Shown here one piece after another: positions 7,997 to 17,068 of a DNA stretch of 28,122 nucleotides. The stretch is from a virus: IMG/VR virus record IMGVR_UViG_3300027704_000120, positions 1-28,122 of that record. One strand, written 5' to 3'. Made by a program: the position numbers and the translations under genes. The notes below the pieces were generated by a model. The model saw only the letters and a program-made list of their open reading frames with translations, made no database searches and was not told the origin of the DNA. The stretch's first letter is position 1, and every line of letters begins with the position of its first letter.

Positions 7997-10900
7997 TTAA
8001 CAGTTATTATCATCTTGTTCATCTATATATGGCTTTTTAACATCTAAACCATATCTATCAATCTCTTGTATTTCTTCTTTTTTTAAATATAACTTCTTTA
8101 AATCCTCTTTATCAGTATAAACTAAATTACAAATTGTACCATCTTCACTTTGTACTATTAATTCATCTGCACCTACAACGATTTCTCCTTTTGAATTAAC
8201 TGATAAACCTGATTCTCCTAATAAAGTGTCATTTCTTTTTTCTTTATAGTCAATTTTATTTGATTTTCTAGTATCAGATCTTGACAGATAAGCAATCGTT
8301 TCTTCTCCCTCAACACTACCTACTTTAATGCTTCTCTTTTTTGAATTATTTCTAGGTGAATAATTTTGGTCATATTTCCATTCAATTAAATCAACTTCAG
8401 TAAGTTGTTTCTTGTTTGGCATATAATCTTTAATTCTCTGTACAGTCCAATATGTAGAAACTCCATCTATTTTTACATGAACTAAATCAGTATAATCAAA
8501 TAAATTAATATCTTCAGCAGTTAAAGCTACAGTACAAGTTCTTAACATAGCACCACCATTCATTTTATTATAAGCGTGTTGCCAATACTTACTAAACAAT
8601 CCAGGACTAGTATAACCATAACCATCATTATAATCATCCCAAGATAAATTATAATAATCTATCTGATTTCCTTTATCCCATCCATTTATCCAATCCATAT
8701 ATGGATATTTATTAGTCATTTGAACTGTATTGTCAGACTTTAAAAAGAAATAATTTACACAATCTTGTTTCCCATAATAATTTAAAATTCTTAATCCAAA
8801 TTTAGGTGTAGGATTATAGCTAGGTCGGTAAGTAAAATCTCCGTTAATTTGACCTCCAGTTTCATCCCACATAACAGGCATAAGAGGATTGTCATCATAA
8901 GAGTATGGGTTTTGCCAACTTAAATCACCCCATGCGTAAGCATTTGGAGCATAAGGGTGTGTATTTGAATGTTGGTTAGGATTAGGTTGTAATCCATAAT
9001 TATTAAAACGATAAGTAGAGCTAAAAACAGTTGAACCTAATTCAAGAACTTCTTTTCTAAATCTTTTTTCATTAAGTTCTGTATAAGATTTATATTCTGT
9101 TAAACCATTTTGCTCCCTCCAATTATATAATCCTGCTATACCTTTATCTTTAGTATCTTTTTTGTATTTAAAAGTAACACTTTGAGCTAACTCTTTTATT
9201 ATATAATTATCACTCCAGCTAGTTGTATCTATTTTACCTGTCCAATCTACTACTTTTCCTGAGCCGAAAAATTGATTATACGGCTCAACTTTTACCTTTT
9301 TTAATTCTTTATCAGCAGTCCATTGTAGATTAAATAACTCCGTTAATCCTTTTAAGTAATCCATTTGTTTAGTACAAGGCAATATTTTACTTAAATTAAA
9401 GTTATAGTCAGGTATTATTGCAGAAACTACTGGATAAACAGACATTACCATCTCTGCGGCATCACCCCACATATCCCATACAGAAGAATTGTTTACTCCT
9501 ATAACTCTATATGAAATTACATCTCCAGCATTAAGAGTTCTAACATGGGTTGAAGTTCCACTAACCCCATTTGATGCTCCTGATGTTGAGTTGTGAACTA
9601 TTTGACCACCAATCCATCCACTTCCAGATGATATAATAGAACTATTAATCATTAGCTGTGTTCCCATATATGTATTACTACCATTAGCAATATTATTTTG
9701 AGAAACATATAGTTTACTGTTAAGCATAATAGAGTAATCTCCAGTAAAAGGAATTGTATATCCTGTAGTAGCACTATTACCATTCCAATTATTACCTACA
9801 TCTGTTCCTAAAACTATATTTGGGTACCAGTATCTAGTAGCTCCATGTGGACATTTTCCTCCTGAACTAAAGCTACCTGCTGCTGTTGTTTTAGCTGACC
9901 TTGCTACTCTAGTGTATTGACTACCATTTGCATCAAATAAATCTGTTTCTATATACTCTTCACCTGAACTATAAGGATGGCATAACTTTGCAAATGTTGG
10001 AGATTCAATAAAATTACTTTCTAATGTATATCCAATCCCTTGAAATATTTTATGTATAAGGCTGTAGGCAAAAATAGATGGATGAAAGTCCATTGAATTT
10101 TTTTGATAATCTGGAGTAGAAGTAGTATTTAAAGATTCAGCGTTCCATTCACCATAATTAACTAAACCAAAATGATAAGAATCCCCATTATGAGGATCAT
10201 TATCCCAAGAACTTACAATGTTATCGTAACTTTTTTCTTGTTTAGATGAGTCCTCTTCAATAATAGCAACATCACATATAGTTAAATCTTCTAGTAGATT
10301 TGTCCAATCTATAGAGTCCTCAATTATATGACAAGAAAAAGCTCCTCCATTTCCTGAAACCCCTTCTTCTACTCTTAATAATCCCTTAAAAACATTTACA
10401 CCATCTACACTTACTCTACAGGGCTGCCAATCAATTTTAGTTCGCACAGCACCAACAGCCAACATAGGCTCTAATATTTGAACATTATGTTGATTAGCAG
10501 GAATCATAAATGTTTTAGAGTAACCTGCTGCTCTTTTTGTTAAATCCTTAAGGCTTCCAATACTATAAGTTAAAGATAAAGGCATTGCTTCACTATCAAA
10601 AATATCTAAATGATTCCAAGACAACTGGTCTACAGTATAGTTTACCACTGAAGTCATTATAGGTTCAGTAGTTGTTTGAAAGTCTGGATCTTGCTTTGTT
10701 ACCTTTATGTAGTCTAATGTTAATCTAGCAGGTATGGAGTTATCTATAGCCTTTGCTTCTACAAGGTTTACAGCTCCATCAGCCCAATCAAAAGCTCTAT
10801 TACCATCCATTTGTAAAAGACCTCCACTATATGCTGTGTCATTCCAAATTGCACTTCTTTTTAATGCACTTAAACAAACTGTATAAACACCTGGAGAGTG

Positions 10901-11923
10901 AAACTTCATCATTTGTCCTGGAATAGATGTTATATTTGTATCATCAGGATTCCCTTCAAGTACAGATAAAGTTGCATTAGTTATTTGAGATATTGAAATT
11001 TCAACCTGAAAACAATCTGCCCCTCCTGTTCCTGCCATATCACCCCAATAATCAGACCTTAATCCAAGTAATCCTTCACTATCATAACATTGGTTTTTCT
11101 GAACATTTAATGATGTATCTCTGTATAAAGAGCCTTCATAAGAACCAATTTCTGTTCTAACAGATAAACTTCCTCCTATCCAATGAAATGGCTGTCCACT
11201 ACCTAATGAACTATCCCAATTATGACTGTGCATATAAGCAGATATATACCAACTATAATCTTCAGGTGCGTTCCATAAATCAGGACATATTAAAGAGTAA
11301 TCATCCATATAATCAGAACCATTACCCATAAGCAAAATATCATCACCAGCTGCCTTTCCCATTACATCAAAAACAACACCTTCTCTTTTTGTAACATTAT
11401 TTGAACTTCCTATTGTGTTTGAATTGTGCGTATAATATATGCTTCTTCCTTGAGGGTTAGCACCTTGACCTTGTGCATTGTAAGGCACAAAATGATTAGA
11501 AGTTATTGGGAATGGAGATAACCAAACAAGACCAACAGGAGCATAACTACTATTTTTATATAATGTAGAGTAAATTATTTTATTATCATCAATATTAGTT
11601 CCTGGTTCAAATTGATTACCATTCCAAGTTGCCAAATAAGTAAGTAGGCATCCTTGAGATATACACCCAACACCAATAGCTTCTTGTAAAGTACCACCTA
11701 AAAAACTATTTAGAGCAGGAACAACACCTGTATAACATACTCTATTCATGTAGGGATCAACTATATTAAATCCCTGATCAAAATAAGAAGCTTTATCTTT
11801 GCACCCAATAAATTTCACTGTAGTTGTAGTTCCTGTTTGAGTTTCAGTTGTGAAATCTTTAGTTCCAGTAACTTCTCCTACTTCAAGAACACAGTTCTCT
11901 GCTAAAAAATTAGTCTGACTCAT
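7997..11923 (-). CDS. Large tail/baseplate protein, 1308 aa
   Basis: It lies between the 473-aa protein and the tape measure gene (gaps of 1 and 13 bases). Residues about 425-560 contain LTYSIGSLKDLTKRAAGYSK followed by FMIPANQHN and a segment VSVDGVNVFKGLLRVEEG; this 'sparse insertion' module recurs in baseplate/tail-hub proteins of Bacteroidetes phages. Residues about 835-1190 (ILPCTKQMDYLKGLTELFNL, KELAQSVTFKYKKDTKD) also fit tail-hub-type proteins. The N-terminal 420 residues are glycine, serine and aromatic rich with beta character, possibly a carbohydrate-binding or adhesive sandwich; the C-terminal 100 are charged. It most likely acts at the tail tip in host contact. No lytic motif seen. 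Confidence 0.75.
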   Translation of the reverse strand: MSQTNFLAENCVLEVGEVTGTKDFTTETQTGTTTTVKFIGCKDKASYFDQGFNIVDPYMNRVCYTGVVPALNSFLGGTLQEAIGVGCISQGCLLTYLATWNGNQFEPGTNIDDNKIIYSTLYKNSSYAPVGLVWLSPFPITSNHFVPYNAQGQGANPQGRSIYYTHNSNTIGSSNNVTKREGVVFDVMGKAAGDDILLMGNGSDYMDDYSLICPDLWNAPEDYSWYISAYMHSHNWDSSLGSGQPFHWIGGSLSVRTEIGSYEGSLYRDTSLNVQKNQCYDSEGLLGLRSDYWGDMAGTGGADCFQVEISISQITNATLSVLEGNPDDTNITSIPGQMMKFHSPGVYTVCLSALKRSAIWNDTAYSGGLLQMDGNRAFDWADGAVNLVEAKAIDNSIPARLTLDYIKVTKQDPDFQTTTEPIMTSVVNYTVDQLSWNHLDIFDSEAMPLSLTYSIGSLKDLTKRAAGYSKTFMIPANQHNVQILEPMLAVGAVRTKIDWQPCRVSVDGVNVFKGLLRVEEGVSGNGGAFSCHIIEDSIDWTNLLEDLTICDVAIIEEDSSKQEKSYDNIVSSWDNDPHNGDSYHFGLVNYGEWNAESLNTTSTPDYQKNSMDFHPSIFAYSLIHKIFQGIGYTLESNFIESPTFAKLCHPYSSGEEYIETDLFDANGSQYTRVARSAKTTAAGSFSSGGKCPHGATRYWYPNIVLGTDVGNNWNGNSATTGYTIPFTGDYSIMLNSKLYVSQNNIANGSNTYMGTQLMINSSIISSGSGWIGGQIVHNSTSGASNGVSGTSTHVRTLNAGDVISYRVIGVNNSSVWDMWGDAAEMVMSVYPVVSAIIPDYNFNLSKILPCTKQMDYLKGLTELFNLQWTADKELKKVKVEPYNQFFGSGKVVDWTGKIDTTSWSDNYIIKELAQSVTFKYKKDTKDKGIAGLYNWREQNGLTEYKSYTELNEKRFRKEVLELGSTVFSSTYRFNNYGLQPNPNQHSNTHPYAPNAYAWGDLSWQNPYSYDDNPLMPVMWDETGGQINGDFTYRPSYNPTPKFGLRILNYYGKQDCVNYFFLKSDNTVQMTNKYPYMDWINGWDKGNQIDYYNLSWDDYNDGYGYTSPGLFSKYWQHAYNKMNGGAMLRTCTVALTAEDINLFDYTDLVHVKIDGVSTYWTVQRIKDYMPNKKQLTEVDLIEWKYDQNYSPRNNSKKRSIKVGSVEGEETIAYLSRSDTRKSNKIDYKEKRNDTLLGESGLSVNSKGEIVVGADELIVQSEDGTICNLVYTDKEDLKKLYLKKEEIQEIDRYGLDVKKPYIDEQDDNNC

Positions 11924-11924
11924 A

Positions 11925-13346
11925 TTAACCTTTTTGTAATGTTATTTGCTCTGAAAAAGTATAGCTAAATTTAATAAAACTTATATTATTCTCTGTATTA
12001 TATATATCAAAAGAACCAGGAACTATTATTATAGGAACTAATCTACTATCGCTATAACTAAAAGGAATACTAGTTGGATTTTTTAACTTTAAATTAATCC
12101 AAACCATAGAACTAGTTATCATTTCTTCTATATGTAAACCTATCTTTCTGCTTACTGGTTGAGATGTAACAGTAAAAACATCTTCTCTATTATTATATAA
12201 TGTTTTTCTAGTGTGGAGTGAAGTTGATGCTGTTGGTATGGAATCATATATAACAGACTCAAAAGATGTTGTTTTGCTTTCAGTGCCATAAATATTTAAC
12301 CAATCAAACCCTCCTGATGTGTTTCTAAATATGAATTTACTTCTATTACACTTACCATTGTTTTCTTCCTCAGTGTAATCTAAAAATGTAGGAGCAGCAT
12401 TTCCTTCTCCATCTTGTTGAGTCTTTAATTGACTAGTAGAAGAAGATCTAACCATAGGATATATAGTTACACCAGCTCCCACTAGATTTCCAGAACTATT
12501 AATAAGAGTATTAGCCGTACCACCTCCATTACCTAAAATGTAAGCTTTTAAAGTATCAGGATGACAAGGTATCTTATATAAATTACTATAATCTGAAACT
12601 TGAAACATATGAACTCCAGCTACAGTTCCAGCAGTATTCATTACCGCTATATAAACCCAAAACTCATCCCAATAAGTTCCTAATCCAACAGGAAGATATA
12701 TAGCATCATTTCTAGCATCACTTCTATTAATAGTATATGCTTTAGTCGCAGCACAACTTCTCCAGTTTTGAGCATAACCAAATCCTCCACCTGCAAAATT
12801 GGGTTTATTTTGACTAAATTCATAATTAGGATCGGTTGAACTACCTCCCCAATTATCTCCAAATATTAATCTATCTACTTGATGATGACTATATGGAAAT
12901 CCTGTAGCATCAAGAGCTTGAAGCTCATTTGTTGTGGTTGGTAAAGCAAACCAACTATCAGAATAAGCAAAATCAGTTTCATCATCAATTAATGGCTGAT
13001 TTGGTGTATTTGAATGTCTAACTGCTGATATTCTTAATCTAAACTGACTTCCTATGTCATCTCCACTATGACCATTCCAATTTTTAGAAAATTCACCACC
13101 TGATATAAGTTCCCTGCAATATCCCATAGAATTAAAAGTATAGTGCTGAGAACCCCCTATATTTTCATAAGCATTTAAATAAATACCTAATCCAACATAA
13201 CTACCAGAATTAATCCAAGTTTCTCTTTCTAATTCAGCCTTAAGATAAGCTGCATCTCCAATAGTATCAATCGCAGTAGTTAATATTGGTCTATATGCTG
13301 TCCTAAAAATATGTTTATCTGTGTGAACGACTATTGATGATGCCAT
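11925..13346 (-). CDS. Putative tail/baseplate structural protein, 473 aa
   Basis: The gene starts 1 base after the gp10-like gene and ends 1 base before the 1308-aa gene. The N-terminus (FRTAYRPILTTAIDTIGDAAYLKAELE, positions 13-39) has the RP-x-hydrophobic strand followed by a 'xLKAEL' strand that I associate with baseplate or fibre proteins of Bacteroidetes phages. The rest is rich in S, N, G, Y and W with beta-strand alternation, and has neither coiled coil nor membrane segment. It may be a receptor-binding or tail-tip component. The family is not identified, and the structural role rests mainly on position. Confidence 0.65.
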   Translation of the reverse strand: MASSIVVHTDKHIFRTAYRPILTTAIDTIGDAAYLKAELERETWINSGSYVGLGIYLNAYENIGGSQHYTFNSMGYCRELISGGEFSKNWNGHSGDDIGSQFRLRISAVRHSNTPNQPLIDDETDFAYSDSWFALPTTTNELQALDATGFPYSHHQVDRLIFGDNWGGSSTDPNYEFSQNKPNFAGGGFGYAQNWRSCAATKAYTINRSDARNDAIYLPVGLGTYWDEFWVYIAVMNTAGTVAGVHMFQVSDYSNLYKIPCHPDTLKAYILGNGGGTANTLINSSGNLVGAGVTIYPMVRSSSTSQLKTQQDGEGNAAPTFLDYTEEENNGKCNRSKFIFRNTSGGFDWLNIYGTESKTTSFESVIYDSIPTASTSLHTRKTLYNNREDVFTVTSQPVSRKIGLHIEEMITSSMVWINLKLKNPTSIPFSYSDSRLVPIIIVPGSFDIYNTENNISFIKFSYTFSEQITLQKG

Positions 13347-13347
13347 T

Positions 13348-13827
13348 TTATTGTATTTTTATATTAAGTACTCTTTTAACATCAGCCTGTACACTAGATT
13401 TTGTGCTTGTTTCAAATAAATTAAGGATTTCATCATCTACTTGTTTTTTTATTTCATTAATCCAATTAGCGTTTTGAGGTGATGTTCCTGCATTTGTTCT
13501 TGCAATTTTAAATGCTTGAGTTAAAGCATCTCTTCCGTAAATTCCTTTTTTTTCCCCTAACCACCTAACTAATCCATGAATATAATTACTTCCAGGATTA
13601 GCTCCTGCTCCTGAAAAACTAAATCTAGTGGTTGTTGGAGAATTTAAATCTGAACCATATTTGTTTCCTATAAGTTTTATTCCAGAATTGCTTACTTCTG
13701 TTCTCATGCTATCCCTAAGACTGTTAGTGCTATTAATTGGCATTTTACTTCCAGGTCTAGTTATACTTAACTGAGAAGTAAATCTTTGCTTTATTATATT
13801 GGCTGCTATGTTTATAATTGAACTCAT
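13348..13827 (-). CDS. HK97 gp10-like tail completion protein, 159 aa (putative)
   Basis: The size, the N-terminal helix, the segment SLRDSMRTEVSNSGIKLIG and the later YIHGLVRWLGEKKGI ... AFKIARTNAG resemble the HK97-gp10-type/neck proteins of Bacteroidetes phages that complete the head-proximal end of the tail. It sits next to the tail-terminator-like gene, the usual neighbour of gp10. The ATG follows the previous stop by 3 bases, and the end is 1 base before the next start. Assignment is by pattern and context only. Confidence 0.55.
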   Translation of the reverse strand: MSSIINIAANIIKQRFTSQLSITRPGSKMPINSTNSLRDSMRTEVSNSGIKLIGNKYGSDLNSPTTTRFSFSGAGANPGSNYIHGLVRWLGEKKGIYGRDALTQAFKIARTNAGTSPQNANWINEIKKQVDDEILNLFETSTKSSVQADVKRVLNIKIQ

Positions 13828-13830
13828 ATA

Positions 13831-14424
13831 CTAAGCTCCTCTAAAGCAAGATGAAGCTTGACAATCTGCTAATGTAGAGTATTGACCATTACCATTACCA
13901 GGATCGTAACAAAGACCATTTTTACAATCAAAAGAAGCTGCTACAGCAGTTGGCGGCCAGTCGCTATTACAATCAATTTCAATACAATCAATAAATACTT
14001 CAATATTAAAAGAACAAGATACTGTAACTAACTGGTCATTATGAGTTCCTTTCTCTCTACTGAATTGTATTGTTTCTCTTGGAATTACATCTTGACAATT
14101 ACTACCTGCCCCTACACATCCTAAAAAACTCCATATTCTATTTTCTAAAGCAGTCATAATAACATGAACATTGTCTAATCTCCTAACACCTCTTGGATTA
14201 GATTTAGAATAAGGTCTACCTGCTGTTATTACACAATTATAAACTTGTAATCCATTATTTATATCTAATACTCTTGAGTTAGGGTATTCAAGATTTAGTA
14301 AGTCATACTTAATATTGTGGTCAAAATTAATATGAGGTAGTTTACCAAACTTAAAGGTTGTAAAACCTGCACTTTCTGCACAGATTTCCATATTGTTTAC
14401 TAATTGTGTTAAAGTTGTAGCCAT
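13831..14424 (-). CDS. Tail-terminator-like protein with C-terminal Cys module, 197 aa
   Basis: Residues about 25-155 follow the layout of small tail terminator/neck proteins: a strand-rich opening (KLPHINFDHNIKYDLLNLEY), central helix NVHVIMTALENRIWSFLG, and an alternating strand LVTVSCSFNIEVFIDCIEID at the end, as in proteins that cap the growing tail tube. It overlaps the frameshifted chaperone frame by one base (TAATG) and precedes the gp10-like gene. The last 34 residues form a separate small module with C167, C172, C188 and C193 (FDCKNGLCYDPGNGNGQYS), unusual for a terminator protein and probably an added domain. Function inferred. Confidence 0.55.
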   Translation of the reverse strand: MATTLTQLVNNMEICAESAGFTTFKFGKLPHINFDHNIKYDLLNLEYPNSRVLDINNGLQVYNCVITAGRPYSKSNPRGVRRLDNVHVIMTALENRIWSFLGCVGAGSNCQDVIPRETIQFSREKGTHNDQLVTVSCSFNIEVFIDCIEIDCNSDWPPTAVAASFDCKNGLCYDPGNGNGQYSTLADCQASSCFRGA

Positions 14425-15292
14425 TATTTCTGTTGTTTTTTTTGTATCTCTGTTACAATTTCATCAAACCTACTACAAGCGTTTTTCCAAGAAAGATAAG
14501 TTAATATCTCATAAAGCTTGGTATCTAAAACACTTTGAACAGCACTTTTACTATTATGAGTAAATAACCCATCAGCAGCTATTCTATAAACTGAGTTTAA
14601 CCACCCATATCCATCTATTGTTCCTTTAGCTGCTCTTGCTCCAACTGCATCGCCTTCACCGCCTGAGAGGTTAGGGAACTGATTGTCAATCCCTGCTCTA
14701 ACTTGGTCAAAAAAAAAGCGACATCCCAAATGGTTGCCATATCTAACGATTTGAACAACTCTTCTCGTTTATCAATTAAATTGTCATCTAAATTATCTCC
14801 CTCTCCTCCTTTTTTAACAAGTATAGCTATTTGTCTAGGCATAAACTCTATTTTACCTTTAGAAATCATTTCTGACTGTATTTCTAACTGTTCTGCTTCA
14901 ATATATCTACCAAATGTAGCTTCTCTCATTAAATTCTTAGGTAAAAAGAATTTCTCATCACCTATAGTGAAAGAAGATATGTCTATTGGTATATATTTTT
15001 CGTTTACAAAAGATAAACACTTCATAAGCTTTTCTGCTTCTTTCATATCCCAATGAGATATTTCCTCTTGAGTTAATCCAGTCCAAAAAGCCAATATCTT
15101 TGTGTTTAAATCTAAAGCCCTAATAGCTTCCTTCCATTCTTCTTCTTCTCCTTCCTTATCCTTATCTTTTTCCTTTATATTAGATTCATGTAATTCTATT
15201 AACTTACTAAACCCTAAAAATGTTCCCCACTTTACTTCTAGCCAAGATTCAGGTAATTCTACTACCTTTTCATTCATTAAAAATTCTTTCAT
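14424..15292 (-). CDS. Tail assembly chaperone, -1 frameshift fusion product, 289 aa (gpGT-like)
   Basis: The coding sequence is join(15292..14711, 14711..14424) on the minus strand. The reading frame of the 225-aa chaperone slips back one base in the T9 run at 14717-14709 (GC T TTT TTT TTG), giving 194 shared residues plus 95 new residues that start FDQVRAGIDNQ and end EIVTEIQKKQQK. The downstream frame overlaps the upstream one by 115 bases, has no good start of its own (only TTG at 14729), and ends in a TAATG overlap with the next gene. This is the known arrangement of lambda G/GT-type chaperones, in which the shifted product binds the tape measure and recruits tail tube protein. Frameshifting itself is inferred. 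Confidence 0.7.
14615..15292 (-). CDS. Tail assembly chaperone, unshifted product, 225 aa (gpG-like)
   Basis: This is the major product if ribosomes do not slip. The pattern matches tail chaperones of Bacteroidetes phages: ELPESWLEVKWGTFLGFSKL near the start, LNTKILAFWTGLTQEEI in the middle, then FTIGDEKFFLPKNLMREATF and a C-terminal WDVAFFLTKLEQGL. An acid-rich loop (KDKDKEGEEEEW, about residues 42-53) looks like an insertion. The start overlaps the previous stop by one base (TGATG). The product should coat the tape measure protein before tube polymerisation; the role follows from family and context. Confidence 0.75.
   Translation of the reverse strand: MKEFLMNEKVVELPESWLEVKWGTFLGFSKLIELHESNIKEKDKDKEGEEEEWKEAIRALDLNTKILAFWTGLTQEEISHWDMKEAEKLMKCLSFVNEKYIPIDISSFTIGDEKFFLPKNLMREATFGRYIEAEQLEIQSEMISKGKIEFMPRQIAILVKKGGEGDNLDDNLIDKREELFKSLDMATIWDVAFFLTKLEQGLTISSLTSQAVKAMQLEQEQLKEQ
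14673..14717 (-). promoter_or_regulatory. Programmed -1 frameshift signal (T9 slippery run plus hairpin)
   Basis: On the minus strand the 0-frame codons GCT TTT TTT TTG (14719-14708) contain the heptamer T TTT TTT, allowing tandem slippage by one base. Fourteen bases after the run, AGGGA (14694-14690) can pair with TCCCT (14677-14673), with an inner TGA/TCA pairing, giving a modest stem-loop at a distance that could stimulate slippage. A sequencing length error in the homopolymer is the main alternative. Confidence 0.6.
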
Positions 15293-15696
15293 CAGTTTAA
15301 ATTTATTTTATTTTCTTTTTCTGTAAATGGATGAACTAAAAGACTATCATTTAGTTTTTCTAAAACATCTACAGTCAAAGATAATAATTTATCTTCAAAT
15401 AAATATAAATCTTCATCTTGATTTAAAGCTAGGTTAGATATATAGCCTTTAGTTGCCCAATATATGTTATTTGGCAATGACATATACCAATCTCTACGAT
15501 TAACGCCACCTGATTCTACATAACCTCCTAATCCATTGTGAAACTCAATAGCTTTTTCTACTAAAAGCTCAAATCCAATATAATCTTCTTCAAACATAGT
15601 TACATCATCTATAACTTGATGAATATCATTCAAAAACTCATTGACTATAGAAGAATGTCTTTCGTTTAAATAAATTATATTGTTATTAATACTCAT
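15292..15696 (-). CDS. Hypothetical protein between terminase and tail chaperone, 134 aa
   Basis: ATG at 15696 is preferred to the in-frame TTG at 15711, which lies inside a conserved promoter-like motif. The protein is acidic and helical (NEFLNDIHQVIDDVTMFEED, with a central LVEKAIEFHNGLGGYVESGG). No transmembrane segment is seen. It overlaps the chaperone start by one base, which argues for translational coupling and a role in tail assembly, but I recognise no family. A phage with ordinary gene order would have portal and capsid genes here. Confidence 0.7.
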   Translation of the reverse strand: MSINNNIIYLNERHSSIVNEFLNDIHQVIDDVTMFEEDYIGFELLVEKAIEFHNGLGGYVESGGVNRRDWYMSLPNNIYWATKGYISNLALNQDEDLYLFEDKLLSLTVDVLEKLNDSLLVHPFTEKENKINLN

Positions 15697-15698
15697 CC

Positions 15699-15712
15699 TA
15701 CAATATAACAAA
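15699..15712 (-). promoter_or_regulatory. Promoter-like motif TTTGTTATATTGTA before the tail genes
   Basis: Minus strand TTTGTTATATTGTA is identical to the motif at 23220-23233 and differs by one base from the one at 18547-18560. It lies in the 37-base gap after the large terminase gene, just before the ATG at 15696. The upstream sequence repeats GTTCCAT twice (GTTCCATAAAGTTCCAT). A promoter is likely, although the sequence only partly fits TAnnTTTG. Confidence 0.4.
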
Positions 15713-15748
15713 TAAATAATGGAACTTTATGGAACAAAAATATAGTTT

Positions 15749-17068
15749 TTATCTCCATGCCATTATTTTCCTACCATTTTTAAACATATACCTCATTCTC
15801 ATCATTAATGCATCAGCAAAATCAGGAGAATGTCCTAAGATAGCTTTCATTTCTTTTTTTGACAGAATAGATAGTTTTCCATCATTATCCATATTCTTTC
15901 TTCTTATAACTTCAAATTCTTCAATAATCTTGTTTCTAAGGTCAGTATCATTGCATTTTACCCAGATATTACCTACATTTATCTGTTCTGCAAGTTTATA
16001 GTAGCATTGTGTTTTTAGATTCTGATAACTCTCTTTATCTAAAGGTTTGGCATTATTTACAAAAGGTTGCACTCCTTTCATGTAATGAGAGAGGTATTGA
16101 CCTACCCCATCACTATCAATTATGATGTTTTTTTGTGGTATTTTGTGTATATCTGCTGTGTTTCTTATCAATTTCTCTACATTATCGGCAGATGTCTTGT
16201 CTTTTGTTATCATTTCCTTGACTACCATCCCATACCATACGCAAATCACTAGTTTATCACTACCAAGAAGAGCAATATCGCAAGAAAGATACCTTTCACC
16301 TACATCTTCAGATACAGATGAGTTAGTAAACATATTTAAAACAGATTCATAGTCAAAAAGTCTATCTTCACCTGAATCATATTCCCAATTACCATGAAGT
16401 AGTCTTTCTCTTGAAACAGGATCAAGCTTTTTCAGTTGTTCCTCATAAAATTCTGATATATGTGGATTATCTGCTAATTTAGCCTTAACAAACTTCTTAT
16501 GAGTAGCTAAAGTACCATCTCTATCTTGTTTATAGAAGTCATATACCCAATTTTTTGCAGGATTGCACGACATAAGAACTTTTGGTCGTAATTTATACTC
16601 TGAAAGCATATATCTTATCCTTGAAGCTACAACATTCTTTGCTTTTTCTGTGCATTGGTTCACCTCATCTATAAATGCACCTGAAATTTCCAATGAACCA
16701 AGTGAATCAAAATTCGGATCAGCAGGGTATTGGTAAAGGTCTTTTAATAAGATTGAACTGCCATTAGTAAATTCAATAACATTACTTTGGGCATTAAACT
16801 TGTAAATTTGACCTTTTTTAACTCCCCAATCACTACAAACCATGAAAAAAGAGTTTAAAGTGGTTTCTTTAAGCGTTTTTAGCACTGCTCTACCCATTAA
16901 CCAACGAGTGCCAGGATAACGAAGGCAAGAATACAACAACCAAGCTGCTCCAAAATATGATTTACCTCCTCCAGCACTTCCTCCAAATAAAACTTCACTC
17001 GTTTCATTGTCGTGAAGGTAATTCCAGGCTTTGTCTTGTTTAGGTGTAGGTTTAAAATCTATTTCCAA
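15749..17068 (-). CDS. terL: Terminase large subunit, 439 aa
   Basis: This is the packaging motor ATPase and headful/site nuclease. Walker A is GGSAGGGKS (residues 29-37), and Walker B is ISGAFIDE with D134/E135; a coupling-like SCNP motif lies at 167-170. The RNase H-like nuclease half has D264 (LSCDIALLGSD), D318/D320 (IIIDSDGVGQ) and D416/D419 (SPDFADAL), the three acidic positions expected for metal binding. The length is normal for TerL. The start is a TTG at 17068: no in-frame ATG occurs before M58, and an in-frame TAA lies three codons upstream. The first 10 bases overlap a small membrane-protein gene, suggesting coupled translation. Confidence 0.96.
   Translation of the reverse strand: MEIDFKPTPKQDKAWNYLHDNETSEVLFGGSAGGGKSYFGAAWLLYSCLRYPGTRWLMGRAVLKTLKETTLNSFFMVCSDWGVKKGQIYKFNAQSNVIEFTNGSSILLKDLYQYPADPNFDSLGSLEISGAFIDEVNQCTEKAKNVVASRIRYMLSEYKLRPKVLMSCNPAKNWVYDFYKQDRDGTLATHKKFVKAKLADNPHISEFYEEQLKKLDPVSRERLLHGNWEYDSGEDRLFDYESVLNMFTNSSVSEDVGERYLSCDIALLGSDKLVICVWYGMVVKEMITKDKTSADNVEKLIRNTADIHKIPQKNIIIDSDGVGQYLSHYMKGVQPFVNNAKPLDKESYQNLKTQCYYKLAEQINVGNIWVKCNDTDLRNKIIEEFEVIRRKNMDNDGKLSILSKKEMKAILGHSPDFADALMMRMRYMFKNGRKIMAWR

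Noticed and set aside
14424-14729. Separate 101-aa gene starting at TTG 14729
   Set aside because: The start lies inside the upstream coding frame, at a weak TTG just before the T9 slippery run; a -1 frameshift extension explains the frame better.
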